This document shows, one piece after another, positions 26,857 through 36,776 of a DNA stretch of 64,000 nucleotides. The notes below the pieces were generated by a model. It made no database searches. It saw only the letters and a list, made by a program, of their open reading frames with translations, and was not told where the DNA came from. Source of the DNA: Sphingobium subterraneum (GTDB lineage Bacteria > Pseudomonadota > Alphaproteobacteria > Sphingomonadales > Sphingomonadaceae); NCBI RefSeq assembly GCF_014199435.1, contig NZ_JACIJP010000006.1, forward strand, positions 62,001 to 126,000. The letters run 5' to 3'. The stretch's first letter is position 1. The number at the start of each line of letters is the position of its first letter. The position numbers and the translations under genes were made by a program.

Positions 26857-29217
26857 TCAGAATTCCACGGCGACCTTGGCGCCATAGGTGACCGGATCGT
26901 TGAACCACACCAGATCATAGCCGAATGCACGCAACGGCACGATGTCGACTGGCTGGACATGATTGAACACGTTTCGGCCCCAGATTTCAAATCGTACCTT
27001 GGTGTTTGCAATCTTGGTGAGGACCGCAGCCGCCAGATCGACCCGCGTGTCAGACGGAATGCGGAAGGCGCGCAGATTGCTCTGATCCGTATAATGCGCA
27101 GACAGGTACGAGATATCGCCCCTCAGCTCGACGTCAGTTGTTTCACTGACCGGCGCCTTGTAGACAAAGCCGGTGCTGATATCCCATGTGGGCGCGTTAA
27201 CCAGCCTGTTGCCGCTGAAATCATCCCCGGCGATCGTATCGATATAGTCCTTGTACCGCGCGTGGGTATAGCCGGCGCCGACGTTCAGCGTCAGGCGCTC
27301 CCCGATGCGCGCATTCACTTCCAGCTCGACGCCATAGACTTCCGCCTTGGCAGCGTTGGTCGTCTGCTGCACAGAGCCCGGCACCCCGTTGAAATCCGCA
27401 GGACGGAACACGAAGACCTGAAGATCCTTATAGTCGTAATAGAATGCACCGAGATTGACCGTCAGTTTTCGGTCGAGCCAGCTTGTCTTCGTACCCACTT
27501 CATAAGCGGTGATGAATTCGGGCTTATACGGGACCAGCGCCTGTACGTTGAACAGTTCGCCACCGGTAACCCCACCGCCCCGGAAACCGCGCGCGATGCT
27601 GGCATAGACCATGGCATCCCGGTTGAACTTATAGTCCACCGCCAGACGCCCGGACCAAACCTTGTCCTTGCTGTCGAGATAGGTGGGCGGAATGACGGTG
27701 CCGATGTCGGGCCCGGGGTTCAATACGGATGTGCCAGCTGTAAAATTGTTCGTCTGGAAGAAATCTTTCTTCGAGATGGTGTAACGCCCACCCGCCGTAA
27801 CGGTCAGCTGCTCCGTCACGTCATAACCGACTTGTCCGAAAATGGCGAAGTCCTTGGTCTTGTCGATGTAATGCTGGCGAATGGTGAAGCCCTGATCGCC
27901 CAACAGGTTGAAGTAGTTGTTCGCATTGAGATTGCGGCGGAGATAATAGGCGCCGAGCACCGCCTTGAGGGGGCCATTACCGTTGGTCGACAGGCGCACT
28001 TCCTGGGTAAAGGACTTATCGGTGTGGTGGCGGGTCAGCGAGACGACATTGTCGCCGGTGAAGTCCGCATCTTCGTTGCAGAAATACTTCTCGTAAATAT
28101 AGGAGCTGATACCGGTCAGCGTCATCCAGCCCAGATCATAATCGACCCGGAATGAGCCGACCCAATCATTGATCCGATCCTTGAGGTTGGGATAGTCTGC
28201 GGGATTGCGGAACGGATCGGGATCAGTATCAGCGCCACCCCCCACGGTCGTAAGCCCATCGATCTGGAAGGGTGCGCCGGGACGCTCATACAAGGCGCTG
28301 CAATCGGCCGTACCACCCGGATTGCTGGCATCCAGCGGCGTACAGCCCGATCCCGGCGCGTGGCTGAACCGGTTCTGGGTGTCGAAAATCGTCCGCCCGG
28401 TCCCCGTCCCGAAATCGGCGTCCCGCTGGCGGGTCGATACGCTGGCGAGGATCGATAGCGTTTCCGTAGGCTTCAGCAACAACTGGCCCCGAGCACCAAA
28501 CTCGTTCCGGTTGTTGATCGGCATCGCGTTGAACGTATTGAATGAGGTCCCGTCCCGCACATTAGAAATGAAGGCCACTCGGACACCGGCCTTGTCCTCC
28601 GCCAGCGGCATGCCAACAGCGCCCTCGATCAGCCGTTCGTTAAACCGCCCGTAGCTCGCGGAAAAATAGCCGTTGATATCACCCGTCACCGATGGCTTTT
28701 TCGAGACATAGTTGAGCGCGCCACCGGACGTATTTGCGCCATAAAGCGTTCCCTGCGGCCCCTTGAGCACTTCGACGCGTTCCAGATCATAAACCGGCAA
28801 GCCCTGCTGAATGGGCGATGCGATGAACACTTCGTCCACATAGGTCCCTACCGAAGTGGCGGTATTCTGATTGAAGTCCGAATTGCCGACACCCCGGATA
28901 AAGACATGGGCGACGGGGATGCCCACGTTTCGAACATTAAGGTTCGGCACACTCCGGGACAGGTCGACACTGTCAAACGGGCGACTGTTTTTCAGCGTCT
29001 GGTCGCTCAATGCGCTGATCGAAATGGGAACATCCTGAAGATTTTCATTGCGGCGCTGCGCGGTGACGATGATCTCTCCGGCATTTGTCGGCTCTTCTGC
29101 CGACTGCACCGCTTCCTGCCCATAAACGGGTTGACCCATGACAGCGGCGGCAACCACCAATGTATGGACTGTACAGTTGCGCAAAACGGCGTTGCGGTAT
29201 TTCGGATATATTTTCAT
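26857..29217 (-). CDS. TonB-dependent outer-membrane receptor
   Basis: This 786-residue receptor has a signal peptide ending near VYGQ, GEIIVTAQRRNENLQDVPISIS at the start of the plug (given here as its position, residues ~48-70), VEVLKGPQGTLYGANTSGG, and a barrel whose last strand ends GAKVAVEF. ATG 29217 has a GGGGA sequence upstream; the frame from 29424 lacks a signal peptide. It leads the amidase/SWEET-like operon. A 14-bp palindrome 92 bp upstream marks it as a target of the TetR protein at 33026. It is divergent from the FadB-like gene. Confidence 0.93.
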   Translation of the reverse strand: MKIYPKYRNAVLRNCTVHTLVVAAAVMGQPVYGQEAVQSAEEPTNAGEIIVTAQRRNENLQDVPISISALSDQTLKNSRPFDSVDLSRSVPNLNVRNVGIPVAHVFIRGVGNSDFNQNTATSVGTYVDEVFIASPIQQGLPVYDLERVEVLKGPQGTLYGANTSGGALNYVSKKPSVTGDINGYFSASYGRFNERLIEGAVGMPLAEDKAGVRVAFISNVRDGTSFNTFNAMPINNRNEFGARGQLLLKPTETLSILASVSTRQRDADFGTGTGRTIFDTQNRFSHAPGSGCTPLDASNPGGTADCSALYERPGAPFQIDGLTTVGGGADTDPDPFRNPADYPNLKDRINDWVGSFRVDYDLGWMTLTGISSYIYEKYFCNEDADFTGDNVVSLTRHHTDKSFTQEVRLSTNGNGPLKAVLGAYYLRRNLNANNYFNLLGDQGFTIRQHYIDKTKDFAIFGQVGYDVTEQLTVTAGGRYTISKKDFFQTNNFTAGTSVLNPGPDIGTVIPPTYLDSKDKVWSGRLAVDYKFNRDAMVYASIARGFRGGGVTGGELFNVQALVPYKPEFITAYEVGTKTSWLDRKLTVNLGAFYYDYKDLQVFVFRPADFNGVPGSVQQTTNAAKAEVYGVELEVNARIGERLTLNVGAGYTHARYKDYIDTIAGDDFSGNRLVNAPTWDISTGFVYKAPVSETTDVELRGDISYLSAHYTDQSNLRAFRIPSDTRVDLAAAVLTKIANTKVRFEIWGRNVFNHVQPVDIVPLRAFGYDLVWFNDPVTYGAKVAVEF

Positions 29218-29635
29218 CTTCAGTCCCCTTTTTCCCTGACCGGAATGAGCGTCCAAATTCTCCTTAAGCGCGCTTCGGGAGTGTGGTTTTGCACCAGACT
29301 CCAAAATCGATACGATCGTATCATTACGGTTATTTGTGTCAATATATGGAATAAATTTATATATAGAAATTTTTTCGGGAAGTGCTAAAGGACGATGCAG
29401 CAGCCACTCTCTGATATTATCCAATTAATTCATATATTTATGAGTAATTTCTTTTACGGGATTGAGCGGACCCTCTTGGCAATGGACGGTAGCCATATGA
29501 TTGTCGACGCTGGGGCACGCGACGGAGGAGTTACCCTCTCCCTGCTGCTTTGCCTTCGCGCCTAACCCGCGTTCGCATGCCCGTTCATGCTTTCCTACCG
29601 GCGCGATCCATTCAGACCTTACCCAAGAGGGTGCC
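29218..29635. promoter_or_regulatory. Divergent regulatory region (receptor / FadB-like gene)
   Basis: This 418-bp spacer is AT-rich around 29320-29450. It contains the TetR operator at 29309-29322 and no other gene. The operator could act on both divergent genes. Confidence 0.55.
29309..29322. promoter_or_regulatory. TetR operator, perfect palindrome GATACGATCGTATC
   Basis: A perfect 14-bp palindrome. Near-identical copies lie at 33000, 33907 and 33930, all next to genes around the TetR gene at 33026-33829. This copy would control the receptor-amidase operon and perhaps the divergent FadB-like gene. Confidence 0.75.
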
Positions 29636-31665
29636 ATGATCACGACCCATCTCCACGACGATGTCTTTGAAATCATTCTCTCTCATCCACCCGTCAATGC
29701 CCTGGGCGGAGCGCTGCGGCGCCATCTGGCAGAGGCGATGGACGCGGCCGAAAACGATCCAGCCGTCCACGCGATCGTGATCCGTGGAAGCGGCAAGCTA
29801 TTTTCGGGAGGGGCCGATATTACCGAACTCGACAAGCCGTTCCTCGAGCCGAATTTGCCCGAGCTGGTCAACCGGGTCGAAGCATGCGCAAAACCTGTTA
29901 CCGCCGCGATCCACGGCATGGCGCTCGGCGGCGGTCTCGAACTGGCGCTGGGCTGTCACTACCGAATCGCGACACCTTCGGCCAAACTCGCGTTGCCCGA
30001 AGTGAAACTGGGCATCATCCCCGGCGCCGGCGGAACCCAGCGGCTGCCGCGCCTCGTCGGTGTGGACGGCGCGCTGGAAATGATCGTGTTCGGTGAACCG
30101 GTAACGGGGACAAAAGGTCTAGAGCTAGGGCTGGTGGATGCTCTGGTCGACGAAAGCCAGTGGGTCGAAAAGGCGATTACCTTTGCCCGTGCCCAAACTC
30201 AGGTTCGTCGCACCGGTGAACGAACCGCCCAGGCCGACAACGCCGTGTTCGAGACGTTCATGGACCACAATGCCCGCCTGATCGACATGGTGGAGGCCCC
30301 GCTCGCCTGCATCGATGCAGTGCGGGCATCTACGATGCTGCCGCTGCAGGAGGGCCTGCGGAAAGAGTGGGGGCTGTTCATGGAGCTGATGAACGGCAAT
30401 CCTCGAAAGCACTGCGCCATGCCTTCTTCGCCGAGCGCGCTGCGGCCAGGATCGACGACCTGCCGAAGGACACGAAACCCCGCACTATTGGACGCGTTGG
30501 CGTGATCGGTGCGGGCACCATGGGTGGGGGCATTGCGATGAACTTTCTGTCCGCGGGCATTCCCGTCACCCTGTTCGAGCAGACCCGGGAGGCTCTGGAT
30601 CGCGGCACCGGCGTCATGCGCCGCAATTACGAGGCATCCGCCATCAGGGGTCGCATCACCGACGCGCAGGTGGAAAGCGCTATGGCGTTGCTCGCCCCGA
30701 CCCTCGATTTCGGGGCACTGGTTGACTGCGACCTCATCATTGAGGCGGTCTACGAGAACATGGACGTCAAGAAGGATATCTTCATCCGGCTGGACACCGT
30801 GGCCAAGCCCGGCGCGATACTGGCGTCCAACACATCTTATCTCGATCTCGATGAGATCGCCTCGGTCACGGCGCGTCCGCAAGATGTCGTGGGCATGCAC
30901 TTTTTCTCACCCGCCAACGTTGTGAAGCTGCTCGAAGTCGTGCGCGGAGCCAAGACCGCAGCGGATGTGCTCGTCACAGCCATGTTGATCGGCCGCAAGA
31001 TCGGCAAGGTGCCGGTCGTGGCGGGCGTTTGCTACGGCTTTATCGGTAACCGCATGCTCCTTCCGCAGCAGGGGGAAGCCACAACACTGCTCCTCGAAGG
31101 TGCAACACCGGCGCAGGTCGACCAGGTGCACACCGATTTCGGTATGCCCATGGGCCCGTTCCAGATGGCCGATCTGGCGGGCGTGGACATCGGCTGGCAC
31201 CGCGACCCGGCCCGTGTCGAAAGCATCCGCGATGCGCTCTGCGCGCGGGAGCGCTGGGGCCAGAAGGCAAAGGCGGGCTTTTACGACTATGACGAAGAAC
31301 GCAAACCCCACCCCTCGCCGGTCACACAACAGATCATCGAAGACTTCCGCAACAGGCAGGGCCGTGCCCCCCGCGCGATCAGCGAGGAGGAGATCACCGT
31401 TCGCACGCTCTATACGGTGATCAATGAAGGCGCGCTCATCCTAGAGGAAGGCATCGCCCAACGCGCTTCGGATATCGATTTGGTCTGGCTCTACGGCTAT
31501 GGCTGGCCCCGTTCGACGGGCGGTCCCATGCACTGGGCGGATGCGATCGGCCTCAAGACTATCGTCGACGGCCTGACCGCCTATCGGAACCGCCTGGGCA
31601 AGGATTTCCGGTTGTCCCCGATCCTGGCGGATTGCGCAGCAAGCGGCAAATCAATAGGCAACTGA
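29636..31665 (+). pseudogene. FadB-like enoyl-CoA hydratase/3-hydroxyacyl-CoA dehydrogenase, frameshifted
   Basis: Bifunctional beta-oxidation protein in two frames. The first part (from ATG 29636, GAGGG upstream) is a full crotonase domain with both catalytic Glu (GGGLELALG and LPEVKLG...GGTQRL). The second part, in the next frame from about 30400, has the NAD-binding [27 protein letters not shown] with the catalytic His, and C-terminal dehydrogenase domains to 31665. The text around 30395-30405 reads through smoothly (MNG then [13 protein letters not shown]) if one base were added near 30400, so a single-base deletion splits a ~676-residue protein. It could be a real inactivation or a sequence error. 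It is divergent from the receptor and shares its operator region. Confidence 0.85.
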
Positions 31666-31784
31666 TCTTGCCTGGAGCCTTCGGGTCAGGCGCAGGGGAC
31701 GGCCTGTACGATGCCGTTCCGGTTCCAAGAGACCGGAGTGGCATGATCGAATGTTGAGCCCCCAGCCGAAATCATGGATCTGAA

Positions 31785-32918
31785 TTAAGGGACGATCAGA
31801 TATTTATCGCCAGTCTTGCGGGCATTGTAGTGCGCAATCGCCTGTGGATCGAGCACCTGAGCCAGCGAAATCTCATGGCTGTAGGTGCTGGCGAACGTGG
31901 TCGTAAGCTCGGCCAGGATCCGATTGCGCATGCGCTTTTCGGTTTCCGGGCCAAATGTCGGCAGGACCTGGGTGAGCAGCCAGCCGGAAACCGACCAGCG
32001 AAACCCGAAGGTGCGGTTCAACACAATGGGTGCCAGATCAAGAGCACCGTAGATATAGACTTGCTTGAACTCGTTAGAGCCATAACGATTATATTCGGTC
32101 ATCCGGCTGACCGCGACGCTTTCCATCGCCGCCAGTATGTACGACGCCATCTTGCCACCGCCGATAGCATCAAAGGCGATCGACGCCCCTGTCCGCTGGA
32201 TCGCTTCGATCAGGTCATCCATGAACGATGGCACCGTGGAATTCAGAACAATGGCTGCACCCTGCCCCTTGAGAATCGCCACCTGCTCCTCACTTCGTAC
32301 GATATTGACCAGTGGAATGCCGTCATCAATGCAAATGCGGTTGAGCATCTGGCCCAGATTGGACGCAGCCGCGGTATGGATGATGGCAGAATGCTTCTCG
32401 TGCTTCGCGGTTTCGACAAAGCCCAGTGCTGTCAACGGATTGACGAAACAGGACGCGGCATCGCGCGGATCAGTCCCTCCGGGCAGGATCATGCAAATCG
32501 ACGCGGGCACACGACGATATTCCGCATACATGCCCCCTGCAACCACCGCTACCGCTTTGCCGAGAAGCGCCTGAGCTTCCGGTGAGGCACCCGCCTTGAC
32601 AACAACACCACTGCCTTCGTTGCCCACCGACATCGGCTGGCCGAACCGCCCGGACAGCGACTTGAGGGCATTGTTTGCGATGGGCGCTGTCAGCACGGGC
32701 AAGCCGCCCCGCTCCGAATAGACCACCTGCTCCATATCTGCGCCCGGCAAAAGCAGAAACAGGTCCGACGGGTTGATCGGCGCGGCCTGAACCTTGATGA
32801 GCACTTCATGGTCGCGCAGGACTGGCATCTGCGCAGAAACAAGCGAAACTTCCAGTTCGCCATGCTCCATGACCAGGGATGATATTGCCTTGTTCGTCTC
32901 GGGGACGGAAGCGGACAT
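31785..32918 (-). CDS. Zinc-free medium-chain alcohol dehydrogenase/enoyl reductase-like protein
   Basis: This 377-residue MDR-superfamily protein has a GroES-like N-terminal domain (INPSDLFLL, GNEGSGVVV where zinc enzymes have GHE) and a nucleotide-binding domain in which the usual glycine motif reads AAASNLGQM, so cofactor binding may be unusual. It has no zinc ligands. ATG 32918 has GGAG 6 bases upstream; an ATG at 32930 is in frame. A TetR operator lies at 33000-33013, 82 bp upstream, between this gene and the end of the TetR gene, so it is very likely a regulon member. The substrate is unknown. Confidence 0.82.
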   Translation of the reverse strand: MSASVPETNKAISSLVMEHGELEVSLVSAQMPVLRDHEVLIKVQAAPINPSDLFLLLPGADMEQVVYSERGGLPVLTAPIANNALKSLSGRFGQPMSVGNEGSGVVVKAGASPEAQALLGKAVAVVAGGMYAEYRRVPASICMILPGGTDPRDAASCFVNPLTALGFVETAKHEKHSAIIHTAAASNLGQMLNRICIDDGIPLVNIVRSEEQVAILKGQGAAIVLNSTVPSFMDDLIEAIQRTGASIAFDAIGGGKMASYILAAMESVAVSRMTEYNRYGSNEFKQVYIYGALDLAPIVLNRTFGFRWSVSGWLLTQVLPTFGPETEKRMRNRILAELTTTFASTYSHEISLAQVLDPQAIAHYNARKTGDKYLIVP

Positions 32919-32999
32919 CAGATTCTCCATGCTGGCTATGGCTCGATTCTTGCCATTCCGCGCGCTTATACCCTTGAAAGATGAGTAGGCAACAAAAAT

Positions 33000-33013
33000 G
33001 ATACGGTCGTATC
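33000..33013. promoter_or_regulatory. TetR operator GATACGGTCGTATC
   Basis: Six-base arms GATACG/CGTATC around a GT centre, between the TetR gene and the dehydrogenase gene it would control. It matches the site at 29309 at 13 of 14 positions. Confidence 0.75.
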
Positions 33014-33025
33014 TTTTTTGACAAG

Positions 33026-33829
33026 TTAGCCCATGACGAGCTTTGCGACGCCAGCGACGATAAAATCCCTTGTCAGCTGCGCCAGGAGCCCGATGTCATC
33101 GGACGAAAATGCCGGCTTTACAAAGGTTTCCACGCGGCCGGTGCGCGCCAGAGTGTACATCGTCGAGGCAGTGAGCATCAGAAAGGCCTGCTGGATATTC
33201 GCGTCCGACGCCGCCGGAAACTTCGTATGGAGGGAAGCCATGAACTTTTCTGCGGGTTCGTTGTAAAAGGATCCCCAGTGATCAGGCCACAGCCGAGAAT
33301 AAGCGACATGCCCGATTAGGCGCAGATAGTGGCTCCACCCTGGGTCCTGCGTTTCCAGCAGGCGTAACGGGGGGTCGAGATAGGCGTTCACCCAAGCCTC
33401 GATATAGGCCTGCCCCTCCAGTTTCTGATCATCATATTTGCCAAGTTCGGCCAGCCGCGCTTCGCCAAGGGGAGCGGCGCGACGGCGCAGGACCTCGAAA
33501 TAGAGGTTCTGTTTGCTCCCGAAATAATAGGTGACGTCGGCGAGGCGCCGTTCCGCAAGGTCGGTGACATCGCGGACGGAAACACCAGTATAGCCCCATT
33601 TCGCAAAGAGCTGTTCTGCTGCGTCTAGGATATGCCTGCGGATGGGTTCGGCGCGGCCGGAACGCTGCGGAATTTCGGTGACGGTGCCGACGAGTTCAGG
33701 ACCTTCGGGAACATGTGCGACGTTCAAGCCATCGTCCGGTGCGGGACGCCCCACCAGCCGCATATTCCGCCGAGATGCGATCCGCGCCTCCGCTTCGGCG
33801 CTCTTCGCGATGGTTTTCTTCGCCGCCAC
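33026..33829 (-). CDS. TetR-family repressor with N-terminal extension
   Basis: This 267-residue TetR regulator has its DNA-binding helix-turn-helix at residues ~63-110 (ILDAAEQLFAKWGYTGVSV, then TYYFGSKQNLYFEVL) and an alpha-helical ligand domain after it. About 60 basic, low-complexity residues come before the HTH, unusual for the family. GTG 33829 is supported by GGGGAG eight bases upstream; ATG 33763 is an alternative. Four copies of one palindrome flank its own promoter, the dehydrogenase and the receptor at 29217, so it probably represses them until an acyl-CoA or related pathway ligand binds. Confidence 0.9.
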   Translation of the reverse strand: MAAKKTIAKSAEAEARIASRRNMRLVGRPAPDDGLNVAHVPEGPELVGTVTEIPQRSGRAEPIRRHILDAAEQLFAKWGYTGVSVRDVTDLAERRLADVTYYFGSKQNLYFEVLRRRAAPLGEARLAELGKYDDQKLEGQAYIEAWVNAYLDPPLRLLETQDPGWSHYLRLIGHVAYSRLWPDHWGSFYNEPAEKFMASLHTKFPAASDANIQQAFLMLTASTMYTLARTGRVETFVKPAFSSDDIGLLAQLTRDFIVAGVAKLVMG

Positions 33830-33906
33830 GTTTTGGCTCCCCGAGTGACTACCGGCGTGCCGCTATCGTGCCGGATATGGAAGACCATATAGCTTGGACC
33901 ACTTTT

Positions 33907-33920
33907 GATACAATCGCATC
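33907..33920. promoter_or_regulatory. TetR operator variant GATACAATCGCATC
   Basis: An imperfect copy of the 14-bp palindrome in the 172-bp space between the divergent TetR and hydrolase genes. Its centre is 23 bp from the next copy, about two helical turns. Confidence 0.6.
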
Positions 33921-33929
33921 ATTATTATT

Positions 33930-33943
33930 GGCACGGTCGTATC
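33930..33943. promoter_or_regulatory. TetR operator variant GGCACGGTCGTATC
   Basis: The second copy in the same divergent space. Its right arm CGTATC is identical to the perfect sites. Paired sites here suggest auto-repression and control of the hydrolase-ligase operon. Confidence 0.6.
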
Positions 33944-34001
33944 AGCACGATATAGATGGATGCACCGATGCAACAAGATGCATTGGTAATGGAGAGCCAG
34001 A

Positions 34002-34817
34002 ATGACGTTCGCAGAGAAGTATATCGACTTGCCCCGGGCGCGTCTGGCCTATTACGAGACAGGCCGAGCCGATGGAGAGACGCTGGTTCTCGCCCACTCT
34101 CTGTTTCTCAACAAGGATATGTTCAAGCCGTTGATGGGTGCCCTGGCCGACGATTTCCGGCTGGTCGCATATGATTCGCGGGGTCACGGTGCCAGTTCGA
34201 CCGCAACTGACGATCGTTACGACATGGAGGCCTATTATGATGAGGCCGCACAATTTGTGGAACGCCTCGATGTTGGTCCGGTGCATTTCGCAGGCAATTC
34301 GATGGGAGGCTGGGTAGCACTGCGCATGGCGGCGCGGCGCCCTGACCTCATCCGCTCGGCCATTGCCATGGGTTCCACGGGCGATGACGAGGATGATGTC
34401 CACGCCTTCGACCCGGTACTCGAACAATTGCGAGCACGTGGCGGCGAAGGGTTCGAAGACGGATTTTCGTTTATTTTCTTTGGCGACGCGTCCCTCACCA
34501 GCGAGAGCTTCGCGCCCTTGCGAAACTATTGGCTCAACCATCTTACCAGCCTTTCGACCTTTTACGCCCTTCCGGGAGCGGCGGTAGCGCACCGAAGCGC
34601 CGTCAATCCCGAACTGCGTCATTGCAATGTTCCAGTCCTCGCCATTGCTGGTGCGCAGGACCATGTTTTCCCCCCGTCTCTTTCGGAAAATATCGCGCGC
34701 GCCGCGCGACACGGAAAGGCGGTTGTCATTCCCGAAGCTGGCCACTCCGTATCGATTGAGGCACCAGAACAGGTTGCAGCTGCCATCCGCGCTTTCGTGT
34801 CGGACTATTGCGCCTGA
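34002..34817 (+). CDS. Alpha/beta hydrolase
   Basis: This is a 271-residue cytoplasmic alpha/beta hydrolase resembling enol-lactonases and ring-cleavage-product hydrolases. The catalytic triad can be read as S100 (AGNSMGG), D220 (AGAQDHVF) and H248 (EAGHSVS). The oxyanion segment is AHSLFLNKDMF and YDSRGHG precedes the nucleophile. GGAGAGCCAG precedes ATG 34002. The acyl-CoA ligase follows 36 bp later, so ester or lactone opening may feed directly into CoA activation. The promoter lies among two TetR operators. Confidence 0.9.
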   Translation: MTFAEKYIDLPRARLAYYETGRADGETLVLAHSLFLNKDMFKPLMGALADDFRLVAYDSRGHGASSTATDDRYDMEAYYDEAAQFVERLDVGPVHFAGNSMGGWVALRMAARRPDLIRSAIAMGSTGDDEDDVHAFDPVLEQLRARGGEGFEDGFSFIFFGDASLTSESFAPLRNYWLNHLTSLSTFYALPGAAVAHRSAVNPELRHCNVPVLAIAGAQDHVFPPSLSENIARAARHGKAVVIPEAGHSVSIEAPEQVAAAIRAFVSDYCA

Positions 34818-34853
34818 CCAAGGCGTCTGGCGCGACGAGGACATCCAAACACC

Positions 34854-36545
34854 ATGACCGTCATTCTCCCGCAACCCGCTTGCACGCTTGAGGAAGCGAA
34901 CCGCCTGCTAGCCCGTGAAGAGCGGTTTCAAACCGAGCATTGCCAATGGGGAAGCCGCAGCTTTCTGGCATGGAAAAGCGGGCCAAAAAGCCTCGTTGAT
35001 ATCTTCAAAATGAGCCAGACTCATCCGGAGAATGAATATCTGGTGATCGATGATGTGCGCGTGACGTTTGGGGCGTTCGGCAACGCGGTTCGGCATCTGG
35101 CTGAAAAGTTACGCACTTCCGGTCTCCGCAAGGGAGATCGCGTTGCGCTTCTGATGCATAACAGGCCGGAATGGCCGGTCGTTTTCTTTGCGACTGTGGC
35201 CGCTGGCGGCGTGATCGTGCCGATCAATGCATGGGCGAGCGACCCTTACAAGCGCACCGCTTTCGCTAACGCGGAGCCCCGCTTTCTCATACATGATCGG
35301 CGGGATGAAACGCTCGCCTTCGCTCAGGCTGAAACCGTCTGGAGCATTTCCGAGCCCAGCTACCGCGGAACGGTTCCCTTACCGCCTCATGACAGGTGGG
35401 ATACCCTTGCTGTCCCGAGCATGAAGCTCGCTGCGCCCGATCCTGATGATCTGGCAGCCATATTCTACACTTCGGGTACGACCGGGGAGCCCAAGGGGGC
35501 CATGCTATCCCACAGGTCTATGGCAAACGCCGTACGCAATGCCGATTTTCAGATCAGCCGGATGCAGTTACGCTACCCCACCTTCCCTTCGATCATCGGC
35601 ATGAACGCGGCGGGGCAGCAGGTGGGATTATACCCTATCCCTTTCTTTCATGTCACGGGCGCCGTTGCGGGTGTCGTCCTGTTTGCGGGAATGGGAGACA
35701 AGCTGGTTCTGATGCACAAATGGGATCCCGCACAGGCGCTGGACATCATCGAAAAAGAGCGCGCGACGAGCCTGGGCGGTGTTCCCACTTTACCGCTGCA
35801 GCTTCTTCAACAAGGCGATCTTGATACACGCGACCTCGCGTCATTGTGCGGGGTACTCTATGGAGGCGCCCCACCGCCCACCCATTTGCCGGAGAGCATT
35901 CGTTCACGCCTCGGCGCGATCGCGGCGACGGGTTGGGGAATGACCGAGACATCCGCGACATTCCTGTACAATGGCGGCGCAGACTATCTTCGTAATCCGA
36001 CCAGTTGCGGCGTGGCGTCCCTCGTCAATGGTGCGCGCGTTGTTGATCGGGATGGCAAGGCACTGCCACCAGGCGAACCCGGAGAGTTACAAGTCTCCGG
36101 CTCCAACATCACGCTGGGATATTGGCGCAACCCGGAAGCGACCAAAGCCGCCTTCGATGGCAATTGGTTCCGCACAGGTGACGTCGCCATCAGGGATGCA
36201 GACGGTTTCGTCACGATCGTCGACCGCCTCAAGGACATCATTATCCGGGGAGGCGAAAACCTCTCGAGCGTTGAAATCGAAGACGCGCTTCTTGCGCATC
36301 CCGACGTGCTTGACTGTGCGGTCATCGGACGCACCCACCCCAGTCTGGGTGAAGAACCGATCGCGATCCTCGTACTGAGGGATGGGATAACCAACGTCGA
36401 CGGCGTCGCCCTGTATATGCATTCGACGGTCGGTCGCCAGAAAGCACCCGCCGCCTATCATGTTGCACTGGCCCCGCTCCCTCGCAACGCCGGGGGGAAG
36501 ATCCTGAAGCATGAGTTGAGAACCGCGTATGCGAACGCCGAATAG
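34854..36545 (+). CDS. AMP-dependent acyl-CoA ligase
   Basis: This is a 563-residue ANL-superfamily acyl-CoA synthetase, of normal length. It has the phosphate-binding loop FYTSGTTGEPKGAMLS, GWGMTETSATF, the RTGDVAIRDADGF hinge region, and a C-terminal lysine in NAGGKILKHEL. It would activate a medium- or long-chain or cyclic carboxylic acid. It is co-transcribed with the alpha/beta hydrolase and shares its TetR control. Substrate class not readable. Confidence 0.92.
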   Translation: MTVILPQPACTLEEANRLLAREERFQTEHCQWGSRSFLAWKSGPKSLVDIFKMSQTHPENEYLVIDDVRVTFGAFGNAVRHLAEKLRTSGLRKGDRVALLMHNRPEWPVVFFATVAAGGVIVPINAWASDPYKRTAFANAEPRFLIHDRRDETLAFAQAETVWSISEPSYRGTVPLPPHDRWDTLAVPSMKLAAPDPDDLAAIFYTSGTTGEPKGAMLSHRSMANAVRNADFQISRMQLRYPTFPSIIGMNAAGQQVGLYPIPFFHVTGAVAGVVLFAGMGDKLVLMHKWDPAQALDIIEKERATSLGGVPTLPLQLLQQGDLDTRDLASLCGVLYGGAPPPTHLPESIRSRLGAIAATGWGMTETSATFLYNGGADYLRNPTSCGVASLVNGARVVDRDGKALPPGEPGELQVSGSNITLGYWRNPEATKAAFDGNWFRTGDVAIRDADGFVTIVDRLKDIIIRGGENLSSVEIEDALLAHPDVLDCAVIGRTHPSLGEEPIAILVLRDGITNVDGVALYMHSTVGRQKAPAAYHVALAPLPRNAGGKILKHELRTAYANAE

Positions 36546-36548
36546 AGT

Positions 36549-36571
36549 GGCAGGCGGCTGCCTCTTGTTTG
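36549..36571 (+). terminator. Weak terminator after the acyl-CoA ligase
   Basis: GGCAG-GCGG-CTGCC forms a 5-bp stem followed by TCTTGTTTG, four bases after the ligase stop. Short, but well placed. Confidence 0.35.
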
Positions 36572-36776
36572 CGCGAAGGCCTATCTTACCGCCTGTCGAT
36601 GGCATACCCCATCGGCTCGTGACCGCGGCCGCTGGAATCCCCATCCGCCCGATCAACGCTTCTGCATCTCGTCATTCCGACAGGGGATTGAAGAACCGCC
36701 AGCGCGACGCCCTCCGGCAATGGTCAGATTATTCCGTGGGCTCGCTTCAACGGCCACTGCTTTCCCAAGAGCACGA

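Noticed and set aside
26821-28155. Long plus-strand open frame (444 codons) opposite the second receptor
   Set aside because: The opposite frame encodes a complete TonB receptor with all hallmarks; this frame has no recognisable protein pattern.
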